NCBI RefSeq assembly: GCF_014779715.1
Contig: NZ_JACXYU010000007.1
Coordinates: forward strand, 186,001 to 250,000
DNA: 64,000 bases
Direction of reading: 5' to 3'
Source of the DNA: Streptomyces chumphonensis
GTDB lineage: Bacteria > Actinomycetota > Actinomycetes > Streptomycetales > Streptomycetaceae
Positions 26,731 through 32,943 of the stretch are shown one piece after another (the stretch's first letter is position 1; the number at the start of each line of letters is the position of its first letter). Below the pieces are notes generated by a model, which was not told the origin of the DNA, ran no database searches, and worked only from the letters and a program-made list of their open reading frames with translations. Made by a program: the position numbers and the translations under genes.

Positions 26731-26910
26731 ATGACGTCTCGCGTACTCACCCTGCGGATGGACGGCGCGTTGCTGGAGCGGCTGGCCCAGCACGCCGCCC
26801 AGCGGCGCATGACCCTCCAGGACTACGTGGTCCGCGCCCTCGCGCGCGACGACTTCGACCAGCGCTTCCGGGCGTCCGTCGAGCGCACCGAGCGCTTCTA
26901 CGACAGCTGA
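26731..26910 (+). CDS. 59-residue ribbon-helix-helix-like protein
   Basis: A 59-aa open frame starting ATG 26731: a strand-like start (TSRVLTLRMDGALLERL) followed by AAQRRMTLQDYVVRALARD, the typical strand-helix-helix layout of Arc/CopG DNA-binding or antitoxin proteins, then an acidic/aromatic tail. Preceded by GGAGGGG about 20 nt upstream and by GGTGGGGGC immediately before the ATG. GC3 is very high, as in true genes here. No toxin gene adjoins it, so it may be an orphan regulator. It is divergent from marR. Confidence 0.65.
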   Translation: MTSRVLTLRMDGALLERLAQHAAQRRMTLQDYVVRALARDDFDQRFRASVERTERFYDS

Positions 26911-26940
26911 CGGGCCCGCTCCCGCCGCCCGGAACGGGGC

Positions 26941-26975
26941 CGGGGGCCCGAAGGCCGTGGCCTTCGGACCCCCGG
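26941..26975. terminator. Hairpin between convergent genes
   Basis: CGGGGGCCCGAAGGCC, a 2-nt loop, then GGCCTTCGGACCCCCGG: a long GC-rich stem with one mismatch, downstream of the RHH-like gene and convergent to the DUF2867 gene. Confidence 0.65.
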
Positions 26976-27042
26976 ACGGGTGCGGGACGTTCGGGCTCCC
27001 GCGCGGGCGCGGCGCCTTCCGGTCACCGCGCGGGCGCGGTGA

Positions 27043-27642
27043 TCAGGACGCGGCGCGCCGTGCGACGTCCGCGTCCCACTGCCGCCCGATCGAGCGCAGC
27101 AGGGCCGGGTAGACGCCCAGGTAGCGGAACGGCTTGATGGCGGCCATGTAGAGGGCGCCACGCACGCCGTTCGGCTTGACGAGGACGGCCATCCGCGCGT
27201 GGTAGCCGCCCTTGCCGTTCCCGTCGGCGACCCAGCCGAGGTGCATGACGGCGTGCACGGTCCGGTTGACGATCTCCGCGGCCCACTCGTCGTGCGTCTG
27301 GTAGATCGACGTGAAGGGCACGGACTTGAGGTCGGTGGCGGGGCAGCTGTCCCGGAGGTCCTCCGGCAGCCGGTCCCGCAGGGTCGGCACGCCCGCCCGT
27401 CCGGCGCGGATCTCGTCCCAGCCGAAGATCTCGCCGAGCTTCCAGCGGACGGCGAAGAGGGCCCGCGACAGCGGGGAGTGGGTGTGCGCGCCGTCGCCGT
27501 CGTGCATCTGGCGCACCAGATGGGCGAAGTCGTCGGGGCCGCCCGGGGTGGGCAGGGCCCACACGTCCTCGATGTGGAAGTCGTCGGCGATCTCGTGGAT
27601 GCGCCACGGGCGGACGGTGTGCGCGGTCCTGGGGAGTCTCAT
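27043..27642 (-). CDS. DUF2867-family protein
   Basis: A 199-aa soluble protein with the DUF2867 pattern: HEIADDFHIEDVWALPTPGG at the N-terminus, a central HSPLSRALFAVRWKLGEIFGWD block, and NRTVHAVMHLGWV towards the end. Members are often found fused to or near NAD-dependent epimerases, but their reaction is unknown. Here it is divergent from a TetR gene, with two copies of a palindrome between, so it is probably the regulator's main target. ATG 27642 has no strong ribosome site. Confidence 0.85.
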   Translation of the reverse strand: MRLPRTAHTVRPWRIHEIADDFHIEDVWALPTPGGPDDFAHLVRQMHDGDGAHTHSPLSRALFAVRWKLGEIFGWDEIRAGRAGVPTLRDRLPEDLRDSCPATDLKSVPFTSIYQTHDEWAAEIVNRTVHAVMHLGWVADGNGKGGYHARMAVLVKPNGVRGALYMAAIKPFRYLGVYPALLRSIGRQWDADVARRAAS

Positions 27643-27659
27643 GCGCGGGGCCCCTATCT

Positions 27660-27710
27660 ATACGATGCCGTACACAAGCAGGCTAGCAGCAGGTTCATAC
27701 GGCGCCGTAT
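27660..27710. promoter_or_regulatory. Two TetR operator-like palindromes
   Basis: ATACGGCGCCGTAT at 27697-27710 is a perfect 14-bp palindrome. A second, degenerate copy ATACGATGCCGTAC lies at 27660-27673, 37 bp away centre to centre. They lie between the DUF2867 gene and the divergent TetR gene and could bind two dimers of it. Confidence 0.65.
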
Positions 27711-27741
27711 AGAGGGCGGCCGACATGAGGGGAGACACGGC

Positions 27742-28299
27742 ATGGGCGTCATTCGCACGCCGCGCGGCACCTGGATCGACGAGGGGCTGCGGGCCCTCGC
27801 GGCCGGGGGCCCCGAGGCGGTGCGCGTGGAGGCGCTCGCGCAGGCGCTCGGCGTCAGCAAGGGCGGCTTCTACGGGTACTTCGCCAACCGGGGCGCGTTG
27901 CTGACCGAGATGCTGGACGTCTGGGAGCGCGGCGTCACCGACCGCGTGATCGAGGAGGTCGAGCGGGAGGGCGGGGACGCCCGGGCCCTCCTGGACCGCC
28001 TGTTCGCCCTGGTCGGGTCGGACCGGCTCCCCCTGACGGACACCGGCGTGGAACTCGCCGTCCGCGACTGGGCCCGGCGCGACGCGGACGTCGCCGCGCG
28101 GCTGCGGCGCGTCGACAACCGGCGGATGGACTACCTGCGCTCCCTCTTCGGGGCGATCTGCCCCGACCCGGACGACGTCGAGGTGCGGTGCCTGGTGACC
28201 TTCTCGATGCGCATCGGCACCCACTACATCGCCGCCGACCACGTCGGCCGCACCCGGGAGGAGGTCCTGGAGCGGACCCAGCGGTGGCTGCTGAGCTGA
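27742..28299 (+). CDS. TetR-family transcriptional regulator
   Basis: A 185-aa regulator with the HTH at about residues 9-55 (IDEGLRALAAGG ... VEALAQALGVSKGGFYGYFANR). The C-terminal domain is helical with no recognisable ligand motif. It is divergent from the DUF2867 gene, with the paired palindromes in between, suggesting it represses both itself and that gene. GAGGGGAG lies seven bases before ATG 27742. Confidence 0.92.
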   Translation: MGVIRTPRGTWIDEGLRALAAGGPEAVRVEALAQALGVSKGGFYGYFANRGALLTEMLDVWERGVTDRVIEEVEREGGDARALLDRLFALVGSDRLPLTDTGVELAVRDWARRDADVAARLRRVDNRRMDYLRSLFGAICPDPDDVEVRCLVTFSMRIGTHYIAADHVGRTREEVLERTQRWLLS

Positions 28300-28325
28300 G
28301 TGGCCCCCGCCGTCGGGCCGGTCGG

Positions 28326-28357
28326 CGGACCGCCGCCCCGGGAGGCGGGTCGGTCCG
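28326..28357. terminator. Hairpin between TetR gene and NCS2 permease gene
   Basis: CGGACCG-CCGCC paired with GGCGG-(GT)-CGGTCCG around a 6-nt loop, directly abutting the stop codon of the convergent permease gene. Confidence 0.6.
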
Positions 28358-29818
28358 TCAGCCGATGCCGAGGAGCTGCTCGATCGGGTCGAGGAGGAAG
28401 TAGACCAGGAAGCAGACGCCGACGGCGTTGAGCAGCCACGGCACCTCCCGCATCCGGCCCGTCCCCGCGCGCAGCAGGATGAAGGCCAGGACGCCGATGC
28501 CGATGCCGTTGGTGATGCTGTAGGTGAACGGCATCGCGATCATCGTCAGGAAGGCGGGGACGGCGATCGTGAGGTCGCTCCAGTCGATCTCCTTGACGTT
28601 CGCCGCCATGATCAGCACACCGACGACGACGAGCGCCGGGGTGGCCGCCTGCGAGGGCACCACCGTGGCCAGCGGCGTGAAGACCAGCGCCAGCAGGAAC
28701 AGCCCGCCGGTGACGAGGTTGGCCAGCCCCGTCCTGGCCCCCTCGCCGACGCCCGCCGTGGACTCCACGAAGCAGGTGTTCGCCGAGCAGGAGCCGAAGC
28801 CGCCGCCGACCACGGCGACGCCGTCCGTCATGAGGATGCGGCCCATGCCCGGCAGCCGACCGTCCTCGTCCGTCAGCCGGGCCTCCTCGCCGACACCGAT
28901 GATCGTCCCCATCGCGTCGAAGAAGCCGGACAGCAGCACCGTGAAGACGAACAGGCACCCGGTCAGGACGCCGACCTCCGCGAAGCCGCCGAAGAGGCTG
29001 ACGTCGCCGACGAGGCCGAAGTCCGGCGCGCTGACGACCTGCTCCGGCAGCGTCGGCACGGCCAGGCCCCAGGCGGCGTCGGGGACGGAGGCCACGGCGT
29101 TCAGGGCGACGGCGAGCACCGTGGTCGCGGCGATGCTCAGCAGGATCGCGCCCTTGGTCCGGCGCACGACGAGCACGGCCATCAGCGCCAGGCCGACGAC
29201 GAAGACGACGACCGGCCACCCCTGGAGCTGGCCGCCCTGGCCCAGGCCGAGGGGGACGGTGGTGTCGGCGGCGTCCGGGTTGCGGGTGACGAAGCCGGAG
29301 TCCACCAGTCCGATCAGGGTGATGAACAGGCCGATGCCGATGGCGATGGCCCGCCGCAGCCCGCCCGGGATCGCGTCCATCACGCGCTCCCGCAGGCCGG
29401 AGGCGACCAGCACCATCAGCGTGATGCCGGCCAGGCACACCATGCCCATCGCGTCCGGCCAGCTCATCTGGGGCGCGAGCTGGAGCGAGACGACGGCGTT
29501 GATGCCGAGCCCGGCCGCCAGGGCGATCGGCACGTTGCCGATGACGCCCATGAGGATCGTCGTCAGGCCCGCCATGAGCGCGGTCGCGGTGACGAGCTGC
29601 GCGTTGTCGAGCTGCTGCTCGTACTTGTCGGTTCCGGCGCCCAGGATGATCGGGTTCAGCACGATGATGTAGGCCATCGCGAAGAACGTCGCCAGGCCGC
29701 CGCGCACCTCGCGGCCCGGCGTCGACCCGCGTCGGGTGATGCCGAAGAAGCGGTCGAGCGGGCCGGTGGGCGGCGGGGGAGTGCCGTCGGCCGTGGTGGC
29801 GGCAGCCGGAGCGGACAT
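28358..29818 (-). CDS. NCS2-family purine permease (AzgA/PbuG-like)
   Basis: A 486-aa membrane protein with 13-14 hydrophobic segments and the AzgA-type motifs of guanine/hypoxanthine permeases: GGLATFFAMAYIIVLNP near the N-terminus, AAGLGINAVV, and FVESTAGVGEGARTG in the C-terminal half that lines the substrate site. It should import purine bases by proton symport. ATG 29818 is preferred to ATG 29824 because AAGAGG is spaced 7 nt before it. An inverted repeat lies just upstream at 29842. No purine-riboswitch fold was recognised in the 234-nt leader region. Confidence 0.92.
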   Translation of the reverse strand: MSAPAAATTADGTPPPPTGPLDRFFGITRRGSTPGREVRGGLATFFAMAYIIVLNPIILGAGTDKYEQQLDNAQLVTATALMAGLTTILMGVIGNVPIALAAGLGINAVVSLQLAPQMSWPDAMGMVCLAGITLMVLVASGLRERVMDAIPGGLRRAIAIGIGLFITLIGLVDSGFVTRNPDAADTTVPLGLGQGGQLQGWPVVVFVVGLALMAVLVVRRTKGAILLSIAATTVLAVALNAVASVPDAAWGLAVPTLPEQVVSAPDFGLVGDVSLFGGFAEVGVLTGCLFVFTVLLSGFFDAMGTIIGVGEEARLTDEDGRLPGMGRILMTDGVAVVGGGFGSCSANTCFVESTAGVGEGARTGLANLVTGGLFLLALVFTPLATVVPSQAATPALVVVGVLIMAANVKEIDWSDLTIAVPAFLTMIAMPFTYSITNGIGIGVLAFILLRAGTGRMREVPWLLNAVGVCFLVYFLLDPIEQLLGIG

Positions 29819-29841
29819 GCGCATACCTCTTGGAGGAAACG

Positions 29842-29855
29842 ACGACGAACGTCGT
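29842..29855. repeat. Inverted repeat upstream of the NCS2 permease
   Basis: ACGACG-AA-CGTCGT, a perfect 14-nt palindrome about 24 nt before the permease start. It could be an operator; no regulator is encoded nearby. The rest of the gap to 30052 shows no clear feature. Confidence 0.4.
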
Positions 29856-30052
29856 CTGACGGGGGATGGTTGCAGTATGAACAGACAAGCCGCGTCAGGG
29901 CGAACCCCGGCGCCGTACTGCGGCGCTCCTCACACCCGCCCCACCCACCCCGCCGGGCCGGGGCGAGAGCCGGGGCGCCGCTCCGGCTGACTATCCTGGG
30001 AGCCGACCGCCCCGGCCGCCCGGGGCACGGGGAAGGGGAGGCGCGGGACACG

Positions 30053-30358
30053 ATGCGTCTGAGCACCTTGCTGGACGGCGACCGGGAGGCACCCGAGCCG
30101 CTGGAGGGCGACGTCGTGCTGACGGTCACCGTCGGCACCGTCGTGTGGTTCGCCCTCTTCCTCGGCCAGCTCCCCTTCTACGGCTGGTTCGCGGACCACG
30201 GGCACACGTGGTGGGTGTGGACCTGCCTCGTCGGCGGCTGCGGCGGCCTCGTCGGGCTCTGGTACGTCCGCCGCCGCGAGGCCGCGATCCGGCGCGCCGC
30301 CGCCCGCCCGGCGTCCCCGCCGGACACCCCCGGCCCCGGCTCCGAGCCGCGTACCTGA
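30053..30358 (+). CDS. DUF2530-family small membrane protein
   Basis: A 101-aa protein with the DUF2530 signature: PEPLEGDVVLTVTVGTVVWF, helix 1, a short FYGWFADHGHTWWVW loop and helix 2 ending LVGLWYVRRREAAI, then a Pro-rich tail. Two membrane spans with cytoplasmic ends are predicted. Function unknown. ATG 30053 follows GGAAGGGGAGG about 13-20 nt upstream. In streptomycetes it is commonly beside the NCS2 permease, as here. Confidence 0.85.
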   Translation: MRLSTLLDGDREAPEPLEGDVVLTVTVGTVVWFALFLGQLPFYGWFADHGHTWWVWTCLVGGCGGLVGLWYVRRREAAIRRAAARPASPPDTPGPGSEPRT

Positions 30359-30389
30359 CCGGCGGAACGGGCGGATCATGCCGCAGGGG

Positions 30390-30740
30390 TCAGACCGCTC
30401 CCGCGGCCAGTGAGGCGGGGGTGCCGAACACGATGCCCAGGTGGTGGTCGAAGCGCGTGAGGTCGGCCTCGACCTCGGGGTTCTTCTCCACGTCGAAGGC
30501 GGCGAAGGTCGGCAGCGCGGAGAGGCCGACGAACCGGGCGCTCAGGTGCACGGGCAGCAGCATGTCGTCGACCGACGCGCCGCGGAGGAACGGCTCGGAG
30601 ACGTCGTCGAACGCCTCGCGCGGGGCGTTGAAGGTCACCGACAGCATGTAGCGCGCGTCGGTCAGGGAACCGCCGGTGCCGTAGTCGGCCTTGGGGTTCT
30701 CCGCGACACGACCGTCACCGGCGCACAGGCGGCCGTCCAT
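30390..30740 (-). pseudogene. C-terminal half of an interrupted NAD(P)H oxidoreductase (MdaB-like)
   Basis: Reading on the minus strand, about 115 codons starting MDGRLCAGDGR continue with GTGGSLTDARYMLSVTFNAPREAF and LPTFAAFDVEKNPE to the stop. These are the second half of flavodoxin-fold quinone reductases (MdaB/YwrO group), covering residues about 90-200. The matching N-terminal half lies 1.8 kb away beyond an IS200/IS605 element. The frame runs into the element's left end with a TAG stop, so no full-length protein can be made. About 18 residues that should join the halves (the PWTFKKY region in the family) are missing. Confidence 0.8.
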
Positions 30741-30890
30741 CAGGACCTAGCCAGGGGACGCCCTGCTTTGGCGGGGTGGGGAATGGCTTCTGAGTCCTGC
30801 TCTGACCTCAACTGTGTGCATGGATTTGCGCTGTTCACTTGAGCTCACCTTTCTGTCGCACTAGACCTGCGACGTGTGTATAGTGATCGC

Positions 30891-31319
30891 GTGACCGTGA
30901 CCAGGAAGGTTCGCCGATTCTCCGGCGGCGTGTACGACCTCGGGCTCCACATCGTGTGGTGCCCGAAGTACCGCCGCCCGGTCCTCGGTGGCCGGGTCGC
31001 GGAACGCCTGGACGAACTGATCCGGCAGAAGGCCGACGAACGCGGCTGGGAGATCATCGCCCTTGAGGTGATGCCCGACCACGTGCACCTCTTCGTCAAG
31101 CACGACCCGAAGTCCTCGGCCTCATACGTGGCGAACCAGTTCAAGGGCTTCACGTCCCGCGTGCTGCGCGAGGAGTTCCCGCACTTGAAGTCGCGGATGC
31201 CCACCTTGTGGTCGTCGTCGTACTTCGCGGCCTCGGTCGGCGCGGTATCGGCGGCGACGGTCGAGAGGTACATCGACGCCCAGTGGGAACGCCCGTGGAA
31301 GAAGGGGGACGGCTCGTGA
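30891..31319 (+). CDS. tnpA: IS200/IS605 TnpA, HUH Y1 transposase
   Basis: A 142-aa single-strand transposase. The HUH motif is His64-Val-His66 (MPDHVHLF) and the nucleophile is Tyr127 in ERYIDAQ; the conserved VWCPKYRRPVL entry block is intact. It would excise and insert the element as single-stranded DNA, pairing with the hairpin ends. The start GTG 30891 is 6 nt after TATAGT (30879-30884), a near-consensus -10, so the transcript is probably leaderless; GTG 30876 is upstream of the -10. All catalytic residues are present and the length is normal, so it could be active. Confidence 0.92.
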   Translation: MTVTRKVRRFSGGVYDLGLHIVWCPKYRRPVLGGRVAERLDELIRQKADERGWEIIALEVMPDHVHLFVKHDPKSSASYVANQFKGFTSRVLREEFPHLKSRMPTLWSSSYFAASVGAVSAATVERYIDAQWERPWKKGDGS

Positions 31320-32524
31320 TCCGCGCGTACAAGTTTCTCCTGCGTCCCACGGCCCGTCAGACGGTCGCGCTCGGCGAGATGCTGCGCGACCACTGCTCCC
31401 TCTACAACGGTGCGCTGCAAGAGCGCCGGGACGCCTACCGGCACACATCCAAGACCAGCGTCCGCTACGGCGACCAGTCCGCGCAGCTCAAGGAGATCCG
31501 GGCGTTCGACCCGGAGCGCCAGGGGCGCTGGTCCTTCAGCTCGCAGCAGGCCACCCTGCGCCGCCTGGACAAGGCGTTCGCCGCGTTCTTCCGCCGTGTC
31601 AAGGCCGGGCAGACACCGGGCTACCCGCGCTTCAAGGGCGTCGGGCACTTCGACACCGTCACCTTCCCCAAGGACGGTGACGGCTGCCGCTGGGACTCCG
31701 CCCCCCACGATGCGCAGACTCGCGTCCGCCTTCAAGGCGTCGGGCACATCCGCGTGCACCAGCACCGGCCCGTGCGGGGCCGCGTCAAGACGATCTCGGT
31801 GAAGCGCGAGGGGAGCCGCTGGTACGTCGTCCTTGCCTGCGACAGCGTGCCCGCCGAGGAACTGCCGCCCACGGGGGCGGTCGTCGGTATCGACATGGGC
31901 GTCGCCCACTTCCTGACCACCTCGGACGGCGAGCACGTCGCCAACCCGCGCTTCCTCACCGCGATGGCCGAGGAGATGGCCGAGGCCCAGCGGCACCTCG
32001 CGACGTTCCCGAAGCGGACCAGACAGCGCACCAAGCGCCACCGCGCCGCCGCCCGGAAGGTCGCCAAGCTGCACGGAAAGATCCGGCGGCAGCGTGCCGA
32101 CTTCCACCACAAGACCGCCCGCGCACTGATCGCCGACCACGACGTCATCGCGCACGAACGACTCAACACGGCGGGCATGACCAAGAGCCCGCAACCGAAG
32201 GCCGACCCTGAGCAGCCCGGCGGCTTCCTGCCGAACGGTGCTGCCGCGAAGGCCGGACTCAACCGCAGCATCCTCGACGCGGGCTGGGCGCAGTTCCTCG
32301 GAATCCTGGCGAACAAGGCTGAGAGTGCCGGTCGCCTGGTGGTTCCGGTGGACGCGCGCAACACCTCCCGCACGTGCCTGGCCTGCGGGCACGTCGCGAA
32401 GGAGAACCGCGCCACCCAAGCAAGGTTCCAGTGCACGGCGTGCGGGTTCGCGGCCAACGCGGACTACGTCGGCGCGACGAACGTCCTCAACAGGGCCGGG
32501 CTGGCCCTCTGCGCGGCGGCCTAG
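31316..32524 (+). CDS. tnpB: TnpB RNA-guided nuclease of IS605 family
   Basis: A 402-aa TnpB. The RuvC triad is complete: Asp193 (VGIDMGVAHF), Glu281 (IAHERLN) and Asp383 (NADYVGATN). The zinc ribbon is Cys354-x2-Cys357 and Cys373-x2-Cys376. Residues 1-150 form the wedge/REC-like part with the usual FLLRPT start. TnpB proteins use an RNA from the element's right end to cut the donor site and so help retention of the element. It overlaps tnpA by 4 nt (GTGA at 31316). No truncation or frameshift was found. Confidence 0.93.
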   Translation: MIRAYKFLLRPTARQTVALGEMLRDHCSLYNGALQERRDAYRHTSKTSVRYGDQSAQLKEIRAFDPERQGRWSFSSQQATLRRLDKAFAAFFRRVKAGQTPGYPRFKGVGHFDTVTFPKDGDGCRWDSAPHDAQTRVRLQGVGHIRVHQHRPVRGRVKTISVKREGSRWYVVLACDSVPAEELPPTGAVVGIDMGVAHFLTTSDGEHVANPRFLTAMAEEMAEAQRHLATFPKRTRQRTKRHRAAARKVAKLHGKIRRQRADFHHKTARALIADHDVIAHERLNTAGMTKSPQPKADPEQPGGFLPNGAAAKAGLNRSILDAGWAQFLGILANKAESAGRLVVPVDARNTSRTCLACGHVAKENRATQARFQCTACGFAANADYVGATNVLNRAGLALCAAA

Positions 32525-32540
32525 CCACCGACGCAGGAAG

Positions 32541-32569
32541 CCCGCGCGTTTACGCGTGGGTGGAGTCAC
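32541..32569 (+). ncRNA. 3' end of the putative omega RNA / right-end hairpin
   Basis: CCCGCGCG-TTTA-CGCGTGGG (32541-32560) folds as an 8-bp stem with one G-U pair, followed by GGAGTCAC to the element's end. In IS605 elements this is the TnpA right-end palindrome and the 3' scaffold of the TnpB guide RNA, which extends upstream into tnpB; its 5' end cannot be placed by eye. The guide would be the host bases from 32570 on. Confidence 0.65.
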
Positions 32570-32776
32570 CCAGTTGACGGGGAACTGCATGATGACGGTG
32601 TCCGCCCACCGCGCGACTTCGGTGTCGACGTCGTACCCTCGCGCGACCTCGGTCACCCGGACCTGGTGGCCGAGGCTCTCCAGGTGTCCGGCCGCGCGGG
32701 CGGTCAGGGGGCGGTTCAGGGTGCCCGGGGAAACCGCGTGGGGCTGGTGGCCGTTGATGATCAGGCTGTTCGGCAC
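32570..32776 (-). pseudogene. N-terminal half of the interrupted NAD(P)H oxidoreductase
   Basis: 69 codons from GTG 32776: SLIINGHQPH, a flavodoxin-like first strand and loop, GYDVDTEVARWADTVIMQFPVNW. This is the start of an MdaB-like FMN/NAD(P)H quinone reductase. After VNW (family continues with MGVPWTFKK) the frame runs into the right end of the IS element. Together with 30390-30740 it accounts for all but roughly 18 residues of a typical 195-200-aa protein. Divergent from the FAD/Fe-S dehydrogenase gene. Confidence 0.8.
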
Positions 32777-32943
32777 GGTGTGTCCTCGCTCGGTTCCGGG
32801 GCGCCGGGGTGCGGCGGACTGGCTGTCCGACCGGCTCGCCCCAGATTGCCGTGGCACGGAAGCGAGCATCGAGCGCGACGCGCGGGCAACGCGCCGTCGC
32901 GAAGGCGTCGCGTCGGGCCGTGCGCAGGGTGCAGGGTGGGGGG

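Larger units (their letters stand above)
30741..32569 (+). mobile_element. IS200/IS605-family insertion sequence (tnpA + tnpB)
   Basis: About 1.83 kb between the two halves of the oxidoreductase gene. It carries tnpA and tnpB in the same direction with a GTGA overlap. The left end has a CGCC ... GGCG stem (about 30759-30773) and the right end an 8-bp hairpin followed by GGTGGAGTCAC, the usual subterminal palindromes in place of terminal inverted repeats. The right boundary is set at the last base before host coding sequence resumes (32570); the left one is placed where homology to the host gene stops and is approximate. No target duplication is expected for this family and none is seen. Confidence 0.88.

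Noticed and set aside
29819-30052. Possible purine riboswitch upstream of the NCS2 permease
   Set aside because: No conserved purine-aptamer loops or P1-P3 layout could be found by eye; only a short palindrome is present.
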